Assembly: GCA_044225205.1 (NCBI GenBank)
Contig: JBGAIY010000001.1
Location: 13,963 to 77,962 of the forward strand
Source: JAEUJT01 sp044225205
GTDB lineage: Bacteria; Myxococcota; Myxococcia; Myxococcales; Myxococcaceae
Reading direction: 5' to 3'
DNA: 64,000 bases
Within the stretch, counting starts at the first letter, position 1. Every line of letters begins with the position of its first letter. A program made the translations under genes and the position numbers. Below are positions 1 through 8,098 of this stretch, piece by piece. The notes beneath the pieces are model-generated. The model had not been told where the DNA came from. It saw nothing but the letters and a program-made list of their open reading frames with translations, and did no database searches.

Positions 1-1404
1 CGACGGGGTTTTCGCGGCCCGGGCCGACAGCGCCTGGCTTTGCTCGGTCAACGTGGCCAGCTGCTTTTCGACGGCGGCCGGGCCGGTGCTGCCCTCGCTG
101 GCTTTGCGGGCCACGGCGCCGGCGGGTTCGAGCACCGAGAGCAGCGTCTCGTCGAGCGCGGGGTCGACCGTTTGGGCGAGGGCCAACGACACCTGGCGCA
201 GCGACACGCCCTGTTCTTGGCAGCGCCGCACGAGCGAACCCACGACCTGGTAGGCGGCGCGAAACGGCATGCCTTTTTTCACCAAGGCTTCGGCGAGGTC
301 GGTGGCCTGGGTGAACCCTTCGTCGAGCCCTTTGCGGCAGGCTTCGGCGTTGAAGGTGATGCGCGGCAGCGCGAGCCGCAGCACGTCGAGGGAGCCGAAG
401 AGCAGCGGCCCGGTTTCGAGCAGGGTGGCCCGATCTTCTTGCAAGTCGCGGTTGTAGCCGCCGGGCAGGCCCTTCACCGTGGTGAGCAAGGCGACCAAAT
501 TGCCAATGGCCCGGCCGCTCTTGCCGCGCACGAGCTCGAAGACGTCGGGGTTTTTCTTCTGCGGCATCATCGACGACCCCATCGAAATGTCTCCCGAGAG
601 CGTGGCGAAGCCGAATTCGCTGGTGGTGAAGTCAATGAGGTCGGTCGACCAGCGGCTCGCGTGCACGAAGAAGCGCGCGGTGGCATACAAATAGTCCATC
701 GCGAAGTCGCGCTCGCCCACGGTGTCGAGCCCGTTGATCGAAATGCGAGAAAAGCCGAGCAACTGCCGAGTCACTTCTCGGTTGATGGTGAGCGACGTGC
801 CGCTGATGGCGCCGACCCCGAGCGAGAGCACGTCGGCTTGTTCGAGCGCGAAGGTGAAGGCCTGGGCGTCGCGCAGAAACGCCGCGCCGTACGACGCGAG
901 CCAGTACGCGAGCGAAATGGGCTGGGCGCGTTGGCGGTGTGTGTAGCTCGGCAGCAGCACGTCGTGCTCGAGTCGGGCGCGCGCCACCAAGTCGCCGATG
1001 AGCATGGCGAGCGTCTGCACCGCTTTCGCGCACGCGTCGCGCACGTGGAGCCGCAAGTCGGTGGCGACCTGGTCGTTGCGCGACCGGGCCGAATGCAGCA
1101 GCGCCGCCGGCTTGCCGATGGTGCGGTTGAGCTCGACTTCGATGGCCATGTGCACGTCTTCTTCGTCGGGCAATTCGAGCTCGCCACGCTCGTGCCGTTG
1201 CCACAGGGCGACCAAGCCGTCGCGAATGGCGCGGGCGTCGGCCGAGGGTATGACGTGTTGGCGCCCGAGCATGGTGACGTGCGCGAGCGAGCCCACCACG
1301 TCTTCGCGCAACAGCTGGCGGTCGAGTGAGAGCGAGCTTGAAAAAGCGAGCACCTCGGGCAACAGGCCGCGGCTCCCAGCGGCGTCGGTTTTCGCCAAGG
1401 TCAT
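1..1404 (-). CDS. argH: Argininosuccinate lyase, C-terminus cut by window edge
   Basis: Cleaves argininosuccinate to arginine and fumarate, the last step of arginine synthesis (cytoplasmic homotetramer, fumarase/aspartase superfamily). The minus-strand frame is open from an ATG at 1404 to base 1, giving 468 visible codons; family members are usually about 455-475 residues, so only the extreme C-terminus is missing. The superfamily signature GSSMMPQKKNPD is intact near residues 272-285, and the HSARSRNDQ substrate-loop motif lies near residue 105. The start ATG overlaps the argR stop as ATGA, indicating translational coupling at the end of the argC-argJ-argR-argH operon. No frameshift or missing catalytic residue is visible. 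Confidence 0.95.
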   Translation of the reverse strand, partial: MTLAKTDAAGSRGLLPEVLAFSSSLSLDRQLLREDVVGSLAHVTMLGRQHVIPSADARAIRDGLVALWQRHERGELELPDEEDVHMAIEVELNRTIGKPAALLHSARSRNDQVATDLRLHVRDACAKAVQTLAMLIGDLVARARLEHDVLLPSYTHRQRAQPISLAYWLASYGAAFLRDAQAFTFALEQADVLSLGVGAISGTSLTINREVTRQLLGFSRISINGLDTVGERDFAMDYLYATARFFVHASRWSTDLIDFTTSEFGFATLSGDISMGSSMMPQKKNPDVFELVRGKSGRAIGNLVALLTTVKGLPGGYNRDLQEDRATLLETGPLLFGSLDVLRLALPRITFNAEACRKGLDEGFTQATDLAEALVKKGMPFRAAYQVVGSLVRRCQEQGVSLRQVSLALAQTVDPALDETLLSVLEPAGAVARKASEGSTGPAAVEKQLATLTEQSQALSARAAKTPS

Positions 1405-1877
1405 GAAGAGACTCCCTTTTTCCACAGTGTGAGAAGGTCGCGTTTGACGCGAGCGGGTTTGATGCCACGGTGGGGCACCAAGAAAATGGTGTCGTCACCG
1501 GCGATGCTGCCGAGCACTCCGGCGGGTCGGGCCGAATCGAGCGCTGCCGCGACGGCCGAAGCGCCGCCGGGCAGGGTTCGCACCACCACCATGGCATCGG
1601 AGTCGTCGACGGTGGTGACCAAATGGTGCACGGCCCGCAACCGCTCGTCGCCCGCGCTGACCGGGGTGTCGGTCAATTCGTACACCGTGCCCCCGTCGGG
1701 CAACGTGACCCTGCGGGCTTTGATTTTCGCGAGGTCTCGGCTGAGCGTGGCTTGGGTGACGTCGATGCCTTCGCGCTTGAGCAGTTCACCCAAGGTTTCT
1801 TGGGTGGTGACGAGTTGGGTGCGCAAGAGCCGGCGAATGACTTCGCGGCGGGCGCGGTGGGTGGCGATGTCAGCCAT
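1401..1877 (-). CDS. argR: Arginine repressor ArgR
   Basis: Arginine-responsive transcription factor of 158 residues, the usual family length. The N-terminal winged helix (residues about 5-70) contains the recognition-helix sequence TQATLSRDLAKIKARR, close to the family consensus SQATLSRDL. The C-terminal oligomerisation and arginine-binding domain contains GSIAGDDTIFLV, matching the GTIAGDDTI arginine-binding motif. The start ATG lies inside the 3' end of argJ (8-base overlap) and its stop overlaps the argH start. ArgR hexamers bind 18-bp ARG boxes when arginine is present; a candidate box lies just upstream of argC, the first gene of this operon, so autoregulation is likely. Confidence 0.95.
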   Translation of the reverse strand: MADIATHRARREVIRRLLRTQLVTTQETLGELLKREGIDVTQATLSRDLAKIKARRVTLPDGGTVYELTDTPVSAGDERLRAVHHLVTTVDDSDAMVVVRTLPGGASAVAAALDSARPAGVLGSIAGDDTIFLVPHRGIKPARVKRDLLTLWKKGVSS

Positions 1878-3942
1878 GGGTCACCAGCGAGCCGATGCCT
1901 TGGTCGGTGAAGAACTCGGCGATGATCGAATGCGGCGTTCGCGCGTCGATGACGTGCACCCGCTCGACCCCGCGCTCGAGCGCCGAAATCGCACAGCGGC
2001 CTTTGCGGGTGAGGTTGCGGTTGAACGCGCCGGCCTCGAGCTTTTCGCGCAGCGAGGTGGTCGTGAGCTGGGCCAGCAGGGTGTCTTCTTGCACGAAGCC
2101 CGGCACGCCGACCAAGTACACGAGCTTCGAGGCTTGCGAGGCCGCGGCAATTTCTGAAGCGACCTGATCAGGTTCGAGCGCCAGCGTCGTGCCGTCGTCG
2201 AGAAACCCGACCGGAGACACCACGGGCACGTAGTTGCGCTGCAAGAACATGTCGAGCAGGTCGCGGTTGATTTCGGTGACTTCTCCGCGTTCGTCGCCCG
2301 CCCGCTTGGCTTTGAGAAACGACGCGTCGAGCCCCGAAATGCCAATGGCCTGGGTGCCGGTGCGGTTGAGCAGGGTGACGAGCTCGGTGTTGGTCTGCCC
2401 GTTGAGCACCATTTCGCGTGAATTCGCGTCGCCTTTCGACGAGCCCTCGGGGCTTTCGCCATGAACGATGATGGGCACCATGCCCACCGCGCGCAGCAGG
2501 TTCACGTCTTCGGCGATCGACGCGCGCAACGAGTCTTTGCTCATGGCTTGGCGGCCCAACTTGAGCACCACCCGCTTGCCCGCGAAGCGGCTGATGTAGC
2601 TGAGTGCTTGGGTCACCAAATTCACTTTGAACTTGGGTGAATAATTGGTGAGCCGGTCGTCTTTCGCGACGCTGCCGTCGGCGGTCTGCACCAAGAGCGA
2701 CGAGTAGTCGGCGTTGATTTTGACGTAGTCGTACGACAGGTCGCAGCCCCACGCGGTGGCGGCGGCGGGGCCACTGCGCAGGTCGACGACCACGGTCACC
2801 TCGGGGGCGCGCATGCGTGAGCGCAGCCGCGCGTGCCCCGACGGGCCTTCATTCGCGTCGTTTTGGCTCGTCTGTGAAGAAGCCACCGCCGCCGCGGCTT
2901 CGAGCACGGGCTTCTGGTCGTAGACGACCATGCCCTGCACCGTGACTTTCGCCGCCGTCGGGTCGACGGGGTAGCGCTGGCTGCCGACGCGCGCGCCCAC
3001 CGTCGCCAGAATGCGGCCCCAGTTGGGGTCGGCGCCGAAGACGGCGGCTTTCACCAAGGTCGAACCCGCCACCGCTTTGGCCAAGTCGGTCGCGACCGCC
3101 TTCGACGGCGCCCCCTCGACGGTGACCTCGAGCAGCTTGGTGGCACCCTCCCCGTCTTTGGCCACTTCTTTGGCCAACTCGACGCAGAGCGAGCGGAGTT
3201 GCCCGACGAACAATTCGTATTCTGGCGAACCTTCGTCGGTGATTTCGGGGTTGCCCGACACGCCGTTGGCCAACGCGAGCACCGCGTCGTTGGTGCTCAT
3301 GTCGTTGTCAATGGTGAGGTTGTTGAAGCTCCCGTCCATCGACTCCAGGAGCGCCCGCTGCAGCAACACCGGCGTGATGGCCACGTCGGTGCAGATGACG
3401 GCGATGGTCGACGCGAGCTGGGGGGCAATCATGCCCGAGCCTTTGCAAATGGCGGTGAGGCGCCCGTCTTTGCGGCCCAGCTTCACGCTGCGCGAAGCCA
3501 CTTTGATGTGCGTGTCGGTGGTGAGAATGGCTTCGGCGGCCGATTCGGGGCCGCCTTTGAGTTGCGCCTTGAGTTTGGGCAGCGCGTCGATGATTTTGGC
3601 CTTCGGCAACCGCTGGCCGATGACGCCGGTCGACGCCATCAACACCGCGGCGCCGTCGACTTCGAGCACGCGGCCCACCGCGGAGCACAACTCCGTCACG
3701 TCGCTTTGGCCCTCGGGGCCGGTGAGCGCGTTGGCGTTGCCCGAATTCACCAAAATGGCTCGCACTTGAGCGGCTGGCAGCCGTCGCTGGCAGTCGACGA
3801 CCGGCGCCGCTTTCGCCGCGTTGATGGTGAGTGCCGCCGCCGCCGCGCACGGCCTCTCACTGACGATGAGCGCCAGGTCTTTTTTGAATGGCTTGATGCC
3901 CGCGTGCACACCCGCGAACGTGAACCCCCGCGCCACCGCCAC
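1870..3942 (-). CDS. argJ: ArgJ ornithine acetyltransferase fused to a degenerate ArgB-like domain
   Basis: 690 residues from a GTG start one base after the argC stop. Residues 1 to about 410 are ArgJ, the self-cleaving Ntn-type enzyme that moves acetyl from N-acetylornithine to glutamate. The cleavage region reads GSGMIAPQLASTIA; aligned without gaps to typical ArgJ (PNMATML) the nucleophile is Ser178 instead of Thr. Residues about 440-690 resemble N-acetylglutamate kinase: VVLKLGRQAM, IVHGESPEG, ISGLDASFLKAK and the ending ERVHVIDARTPHSIIAEFF. However the kinase loops GG and GGG have become GR and GES, and the NAG-binding stretch around GLRVTD appears deleted (about 20 residues), while the Lys, Asp and C-terminal Lys positions remain. 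I infer ArgJ activity with a pseudo-kinase, possibly arginine-sensing, tail; real ArgB may lie elsewhere. Confidence 0.88.
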   Translation of the reverse strand: MAVARGFTFAGVHAGIKPFKKDLALIVSERPCAAAAALTINAAKAAPVVDCQRRLPAAQVRAILVNSGNANALTGPEGQSDVTELCSAVGRVLEVDGAAVLMASTGVIGQRLPKAKIIDALPKLKAQLKGGPESAAEAILTTDTHIKVASRSVKLGRKDGRLTAICKGSGMIAPQLASTIAVICTDVAITPVLLQRALLESMDGSFNNLTIDNDMSTNDAVLALANGVSGNPEITDEGSPEYELFVGQLRSLCVELAKEVAKDGEGATKLLEVTVEGAPSKAVATDLAKAVAGSTLVKAAVFGADPNWGRILATVGARVGSQRYPVDPTAAKVTVQGMVVYDQKPVLEAAAAVASSQTSQNDANEGPSGHARLRSRMRAPEVTVVVDLRSGPAAATAWGCDLSYDYVKINADYSSLLVQTADGSVAKDDRLTNYSPKFKVNLVTQALSYISRFAGKRVVLKLGRQAMSKDSLRASIAEDVNLLRAVGMVPIIVHGESPEGSSKGDANSREMVLNGQTNTELVTLLNRTGTQAIGISGLDASFLKAKRAGDERGEVTEINRDLLDMFLQRNYVPVVSPVGFLDDGTTLALEPDQVASEIAAASQASKLVYLVGVPGFVQEDTLLAQLTTTSLREKLEAGAFNRNLTRKGRCAISALERGVERVHVIDARTPHSIIAEFFTDQGIGSLVTHG

Positions 3943-3943
3943 G

Positions 3944-4966
3944 TCAGACCAGCCCTTCGGTTTCGGCGAACCCCAATTGCAGGTTCAGGTTCTGCACCGC
4001 TTGGCTCGCAGCACCTTTGAGCAAATTGTCGAGCGCCGAAATCGAGACCACGTGGCGGCCCTTGGTGGCCACTCCCACGACGCACCGGTTGGTGTGTGCG
4101 ACGTCGGCCACGCGCACCGCTTCGGGTGACGGCGCGAGTTGCACGAGGGGCTCGTTCGCAAACGCGGCGGTGAAGGCCTCGGTGACCCGCTCGGGGTCGA
4201 CCCCGGCTTTCAAGGTCGCGACGCTCGTGCACAGAATGCCGCGCTTGGTGGGCAACAGGTGCGGTGTGAAGACGACCGATACCGCCGTGCCACCGGGCGT
4301 GACCCGCGAAAGGGTTTGTTCGATTTCGGGCGTGTGTTGGTGGCTGAGCACTCGATACGCCCGAAAGTCGTCGCCAATTTCCATGAAGGTGAATTCTTCG
4401 GTCGCTTTTCGACCGGCGCCCGACACGCCCGACGCGGTGTTGATGACCACCGAGTCGGGTTCGACGAGCTCGGCCTTCAACAACGGGGCGAGCGAGAGTG
4501 CGGCGGCCGTGGCGAAGCAGCCCGGGTTCGCCACCAACGCCCGCCCGCGCGTGGCGTCGCGAAACAATTCAGGCAGGCCGTAGACCGCGTCTTCGAGCAG
4601 TGCCGGCGCCGTGTGTTCGAACCGGTAAAACTGGGGGTACGCGGCGGTGTTCTTGAGCCGAAAGGTGCCAGCCAGGTCGACGACCTTGACGCCGGCGGCC
4701 CGAAGGGCGGGCACCAACTCGAGCGAAGATTCGGCCGGGGTCGCGAGCAGCACCGAGTCACAACTCTTGGCCGCGGCCACCCCGTCAGCGACCGATGCAT
4801 AGTGGAGCGAACTGGCCACCCGCGCTCGCTCGGCCACCGGCTGCCCGACCCAGCGGTCGCTCGTCAGAAACGAGAGCGCCACCCCACGGTGCGTCGAGAG
4901 CAACCGGGTCAGCTCGAGCCCCGAGTACCCCGATGCACCGAAGATGCCGATTTTTCGAACCTGCAT
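3944..4966 (-). CDS. argC: N-acetyl-gamma-glutamyl-phosphate reductase
   Basis: NADPH-dependent reductase making N-acetylglutamate semialdehyde, third step of arginine synthesis. The Rossmann start is IGIFGASGYSGLELTRLL, and the catalytic cysteine sits in ANPGCFATAAALSL near residue 145. I chose the ATG at 4966 (MQVRKIGIFG, 340 residues); a longer reading exists only with an upstream TTG at 4987 that lies inside the putative operator. First gene of the operon; one base separates its stop from the argJ GTG. No strong Shine-Dalgarno is visible before the ATG. Confidence 0.93.
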   Translation of the reverse strand: MQVRKIGIFGASGYSGLELTRLLSTHRGVALSFLTSDRWVGQPVAERARVASSLHYASVADGVAAAKSCDSVLLATPAESSLELVPALRAAGVKVVDLAGTFRLKNTAAYPQFYRFEHTAPALLEDAVYGLPELFRDATRGRALVANPGCFATAAALSLAPLLKAELVEPDSVVINTASGVSGAGRKATEEFTFMEIGDDFRAYRVLSHQHTPEIEQTLSRVTPGGTAVSVVFTPHLLPTKRGILCTSVATLKAGVDPERVTEAFTAAFANEPLVQLAPSPEAVRVADVAHTNRCVVGVATKGRHVVSISALDNLLKGAASQAVQNLNLQLGFAETEGLV

Positions 4967-4983
4967 GAGGGGCGCATGTATAT

Positions 4984-4997
4984 TCAATTTTTATTCA
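4984..4997 (-). promoter_or_regulatory. ARG-box-like operator in front of argC
   Basis: The minus strand reads TGAATAAAAATTGA, differing at one base from the ArgR half-site pair TGAATWWWWATTCA. It lies 18 bases upstream of the chosen argC ATG. A TTGGCG hexamer immediately precedes it and TATACA follows, so the box would occupy the promoter spacer, where ArgR binding blocks RNA polymerase. It is AT-rich in a very GC-rich surrounding, which makes chance less likely. Confidence 0.65.
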
Positions 4998-5066
4998 CGC
5001 CAAGAGAATTCGACGCACTGCGCCAGCGCTCGGCCGGCGAGTTCTTGGTGGTATGGCGGTCGTGGG

Positions 5067-5717
5067 TCAGCGGTGCTCGTTGAGCCAGCGTGGGTGGTGA
5101 CCCAGTGCGGTCGACAGCACCGTCAGCACCACCGCCTCGCCCAACGTCGCGTTCGGCCAGAGGGCCACTCCGGGCCGACGCACTTCGTCGCTGAGCCAGC
5201 GGAGCGTCGGTTCGCCAATGGCGTTCACGGTGGTGACGTCGACCACCGCCCACCCGTTGGGCCAGCATTCGACCACGACGGGGTTGTCGGCTTCGCTGGT
5301 GAGCTTCGAGCGACGGTGAGCCTCGAGAAATGCCGGCTCGAAGTCGGGGTCGGTGATGGTTTCATTGCTCTCGAGCCGGCCGGTCTGGGTGAGGCCTCCA
5401 AAGAAGGCCTTGCGCTCCTCTCCGGCCAACAGTTCCCACTGGGTGTGGAGGCGAACCAACGCCGCAATGCTGGCGGGCATGCCGGGCGCCGGGGCGTACG
5501 GCGAGGGCCCGCTCAGCTGAAGCCGAACCAGCTCGTCGGTGTCATCGTCGAGTGGTTCGCCGTCTTCCATTGGGGGCAGGCCGAGTTTCCAACCGCTGCC
5601 CTCGACGCGCTCGATGCTGCGCACGTGACGGCAAAAATGGGCGAGCATTTCACGGCCGGGTGGCGAAAGCGCGAGACCCTGTTCGAGGCTTCGTTGCCAG
5701 TCGATGAAGTCACTCAT
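5067..5717 (-). CDS. Hypothetical protein, 216 residues
   Basis: I do not recognise the family. The ATG at 5717 (MSDFIDWQRSLEQG) is preferred over an in-frame ATG at 5753, because the extra 12 residues would be encoded by a promoter-like repeat that occurs again at 5888. The protein is acidic and soluble, rich in Trp and Leu, with no signal peptide or membrane segment. The C-terminal half contains VVVECWPNGWAVVDVTTV and a LGEAVVLTVLSTALG helix. Composition and strong GC bias at third positions support real coding. It stands alone, transcribed in the same direction as the arg operon about 70 bases upstream of the ARG box. Confidence 0.6.
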   Translation of the reverse strand: MSDFIDWQRSLEQGLALSPPGREMLAHFCRHVRSIERVEGSGWKLGLPPMEDGEPLDDDTDELVRLQLSGPSPYAPAPGMPASIAALVRLHTQWELLAGEERKAFFGGLTQTGRLESNETITDPDFEPAFLEAHRRSKLTSEADNPVVVECWPNGWAVVDVTTVNAIGEPTLRWLSDEVRRPGVALWPNATLGEAVVLTVLSTALGHHPRWLNEHR

Positions 5718-5722
5718 CGGTC

Positions 5723-5917
5723 GTGGGCTATGCGGCGCAGACGGGGTTGTCAAAGGGCTCTTCGCTTGACGCTGCAGCCGCTCACCGCTCGGGTCTCGTT
5801 GGTGCAGCCTCCGTCTTGAACTCGGAGTGGAGGGCCCGGGTGCCTCTCACGCGTTTTTCGGGGGGGTACGCGGCCTCGGCGAGCACCGTGGGCTGTGCGG
5901 CGCAGACGGGGTGTCAA
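5723..5917. repeat. Imperfect 30-bp direct repeat, promoter-like
   Basis: Two copies, at 5723-5753 and 5888-5917, share GCGGCGCAGACGGGG with matching flanks and differ by one substitution and one indel. Read on the minus strand each begins TTGACA and is followed 16-17 bases later by TAGCCC or CAGCCC. The first copy is only a few bases upstream of the gene starting at 5717, so the unit may be a duplicated promoter. Confidence 0.55.
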
Positions 5918-6310
5918 TGGGTGTCATGGGGCGGGCGTGACTCCCTTTGGTGACTCGGGCCCGCTCAGCGGCCGTTGCCGAAGTGGCTTTTTCTTGAGCG
6001 GGAGCATCCTGGGTGCCATGCGCCGACCAGGCTCGGTGCACGCTTCGGCGACGAGCAGTTGAGCCATCGGCAAGTGGGCCACGCACGCGGGGGGGGCTCT
6101 GGCGGTGTGCCTACAAGCTCCGGTCGGCAGTTGTCGCGTTGCATCGCCCGCGTGGGCGACTCGAGCCACTGTGCGTTCCTCGCGAACAGGGGCGTGGTGG
6201 TAGGTCGGCCGGAGATGAGTTCGACTCCGCGCAATGCTTCGCCTTCGCGTTCGCCGAGCATTCGATGCGACGCGAGCATTCGTCGCAGCCGGAGCGTATA
6301 GAGCCCGCGC
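5918..6310. other. Intergenic stretch without recognisable gene
   Basis: About 390 bases between the repeat and menB. Open frames here on both strands have Arg/Ser/Pro-rich, low-complexity translations typical of shadows, and no conserved motif is seen. It presumably contains the menB promoter; no clear -35/-10 pair or terminator was recognised. Confidence 0.4.
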
Positions 6311-7204
6311 ATGGTCTCCGACATTTTTGACGCCTCGCAGTGGAAACCCGTGAAGGGCTTCGCGTTTCGCGACATCACCTTTCACCGCGCGCGCCGACAG
6401 GGCACGGTGCGAATCGCCTTCAACCGCCCTGAAGTGCGAAACGCGTTTCGGCCGCGCACCGTCGACGAGTTGGCGCGAGCTCTCGAAGCGACGCGTTTCA
6501 TGACCGACGTCGGTTGCGTGCTGCTCACCGGCAACGGGCCGTCTCCGAAAGACGGTGGGTGGGCGTTTTGCTCGGGTGGTGACCAACGCATTCGCGGCAA
6601 AGACGGGTACCAATACGAAAAGGCCGACCGCGCGCTCGACCCCGCGGGTCTGGGCCGCCTGCACATTCTCGAGGTGCAGCGGCAAATTCGGTTCATGCCG
6701 AAGGTGGTGATGGCCGTGGTGCCGGGGTGGGCGGTGGGCGGTGGCCACAGCCTGCACGTGGTGTGCGACCTCACGCTCGCGAGCGCCGAACATGCGATTT
6801 TCAAACAGACCGACCCCGACGTCGCCAGTTTCGATTCGGGCTATGGCTCGGCGCTGCTCGCGCGGCAGGTCGGCCAGAAGCGGGCCCGCGAAATCTTCTT
6901 TGTCGGCCGCAACCACTCGGCCCAGGAGGCGTTCGACATGGGCATGGTCAACGCCGTCGTGCCGCACGCCCGGCTCGAGGCGGTGGCGCTCGAGTGGGCC
7001 GCGGAGATCAACACCAAGAGCCCGACCGCCATCAAGATGCTCAAGTACGGCTTCAACCTGCCTGACGACGGGCTCGTCGGGCAGCAATTGTTCGCGGGCG
7101 AAGCGACCCGGCTCGCTTACGGCACCGAAGAAGCGCGCGAAGGCCGTGACGCGTTCGTTCAGAAGCGCAAGCGCAACTTCAAACGGTTTCCGTGGAGTTA
7201 CTAA
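6311..7204 (+). CDS. menB: 1,4-dihydroxy-2-naphthoyl-CoA synthase
   Basis: Crotonase-fold enzyme that closes the second ring in menaquinone synthesis, converting o-succinylbenzoyl-CoA to DHNA-CoA. At 297 residues it has family length. Diagnostic features are LLTGNGPSPKDGGWAFCSGG followed by DQRIRGKDGYQY (oxyanion-hole and mobile loop), VVPGWAVGGGHSLHVVCDL, the TDPDVASFDSGYGSALLAR segment and the C-terminal KRKRNFKRFPW. Start ATG at 6311 (MVSDIFDA) fits the usual N-terminus. No other men gene is adjacent, so it seems to be transcribed alone. It converges with the lipoprotein gene that ends at 7223. Confidence 0.95.
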   Translation: MVSDIFDASQWKPVKGFAFRDITFHRARRQGTVRIAFNRPEVRNAFRPRTVDELARALEATRFMTDVGCVLLTGNGPSPKDGGWAFCSGGDQRIRGKDGYQYEKADRALDPAGLGRLHILEVQRQIRFMPKVVMAVVPGWAVGGGHSLHVVCDLTLASAEHAIFKQTDPDVASFDSGYGSALLARQVGQKRAREIFFVGRNHSAQEAFDMGMVNAVVPHARLEAVALEWAAEINTKSPTAIKMLKYGFNLPDDGLVGQQLFAGEATRLAYGTEEAREGRDAFVQKRKRNFKRFPWSY

Positions 7205-7222
7205 GCGTACATACGAAACGAC

Positions 7223-7642
7223 TCACCGCTGGTCGATGTCGCGGCAGACGGTGAAGCCCGTGGCCACTTCGGCATCGGAGGCGCCCTGGAGCGAGGCGCA
7301 CCACACGGTGCGGGCTCCCACCTGCTTCACCCCGACGAACGCATCTTGCCCTTCGACGGCGTAGCGCGCGCCGACGAAGCCCGGAGCGACAACGGTTTGA
7401 ACGCCGGTGACTTTCTGTGCGTTGACGGCGGCGACGAGGGCGTCGGCGTCGGGCAGCTCGTCGAGCTTCGATTCGAATGACACGACCGTGGTGCCACGAG
7501 GCCCCGCGAAGAGGCGCTCGTTCGAGCCGGTGGCGACCCACCCGTCAGGCAATGGTACGCGCAGTTCATGGGGCGCTTTGGCGGCCGGCTTCTCACGGCA
7601 CGCCCCCAGCGCCACCACCGCTGCTGCCCACACCCACTTCAC
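7223..7642 (-). CDS. Small predicted lipoprotein, last gene of the par operon
   Basis: 139 residues, family not recognised. The N-terminus MKWVWAAAVVALGACREK is a lipoprotein signal peptide with lipobox LGAC, so the mature protein is probably an envelope lipoprotein. The mature part is a compact alpha/beta sequence with a paired Cys (VWCASLQG and FTVCRDIDQR), possibly a disulfide. It starts one base after the bactofilin stop, so it is probably cotranscribed with parA, parB and the bactofilin gene. Whether it works with them is unknown. Confidence 0.7.
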   Translation of the reverse strand: MKWVWAAAVVALGACREKPAAKAPHELRVPLPDGWVATGSNERLFAGPRGTTVVSFESKLDELPDADALVAAVNAQKVTGVQTVVAPGFVGARYAVEGQDAFVGVKQVGARTVWCASLQGASDAEVATGFTVCRDIDQR

Positions 7643-7643
7643 G

Positions 7644-8084
7644 TCACTTCGCCGGCCCGGGTGGCGGAGGCGGGGTCGACGACTTCTGGGCGAGGTTCTC
7701 CATTTTCATGCTGCCCTCGAAAATGGCCCCTTTTTCCATCGACGTGGCGGGTGATTCGATGACGCCCTTCACGCGTGCGGGCGGGTGAAGTTCGACCATT
7801 TGGGTCGCGCGAATCGTGCCTTCGACGGTGCCGTTGATGACGACCGTGCCAGCGCTGATGTCGGCCATCACCTTGGCGCTTTCACCAATGATGATGATGT
7901 CTTTGGTGGCGATTTGGCCCTGGTACTTGCCGTCGATGCGAACTTGGCCTTCGAAGGTCAACTTGCCCTCGAATTCGCTCCCCTTGCCGAGCAACGTGTG
8001 GAGTTCACCTGCGCGAGTTGCTGACACGATTTTTTCCTCTTTTCCGGGAGGTACTCCCGTCTTTTCACCGCTGAACAACGCCAT
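7644..8084 (-). CDS. Bactofilin
   Basis: 146-residue bactofilin (DUF583), a cytoskeletal protein that polymerises without nucleotide through a right-handed beta-helix. The core runs from about residue 30 to 120 with the repeating short-strand pattern, for example FEGKLTFEGQVRIDGKYQG and AGTVVINGTVEGTIRA; both tails are disordered, the C-terminal one ending in a Pro run. In Myxococcus xanthus the BacNOP bactofilins form a scaffold that positions the ParABS machinery; this gene lies 14 bases downstream of parB, which suggests a comparable role here. I cannot assign it to BacM, BacN, BacO or BacP from sequence alone. Confidence 0.9.
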   Translation of the reverse strand: MALFSGEKTGVPPGKEEKIVSATRAGELHTLLGKGSEFEGKLTFEGQVRIDGKYQGQIATKDIIIIGESAKVMADISAGTVVINGTVEGTIRATQMVELHPPARVKGVIESPATSMEKGAIFEGSMKMENLAQKSSTPPPPPGPAK

Positions 8085-8098
8085 GATTCGACCCTCGT

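Noticed and set aside
40..1329. Plus-strand open frame of 429 codons over argH
   Set aside because: Translation is low-complexity Arg/Gly/His-rich; the minus strand encodes complete argH motifs, so this is a shadow.
4967..4987. Longer argC reading from a TTG
   Set aside because: The codon overlaps the ARG-box-like site and adds seven residues absent from typical ArgC; ATG 4966 is preferred.
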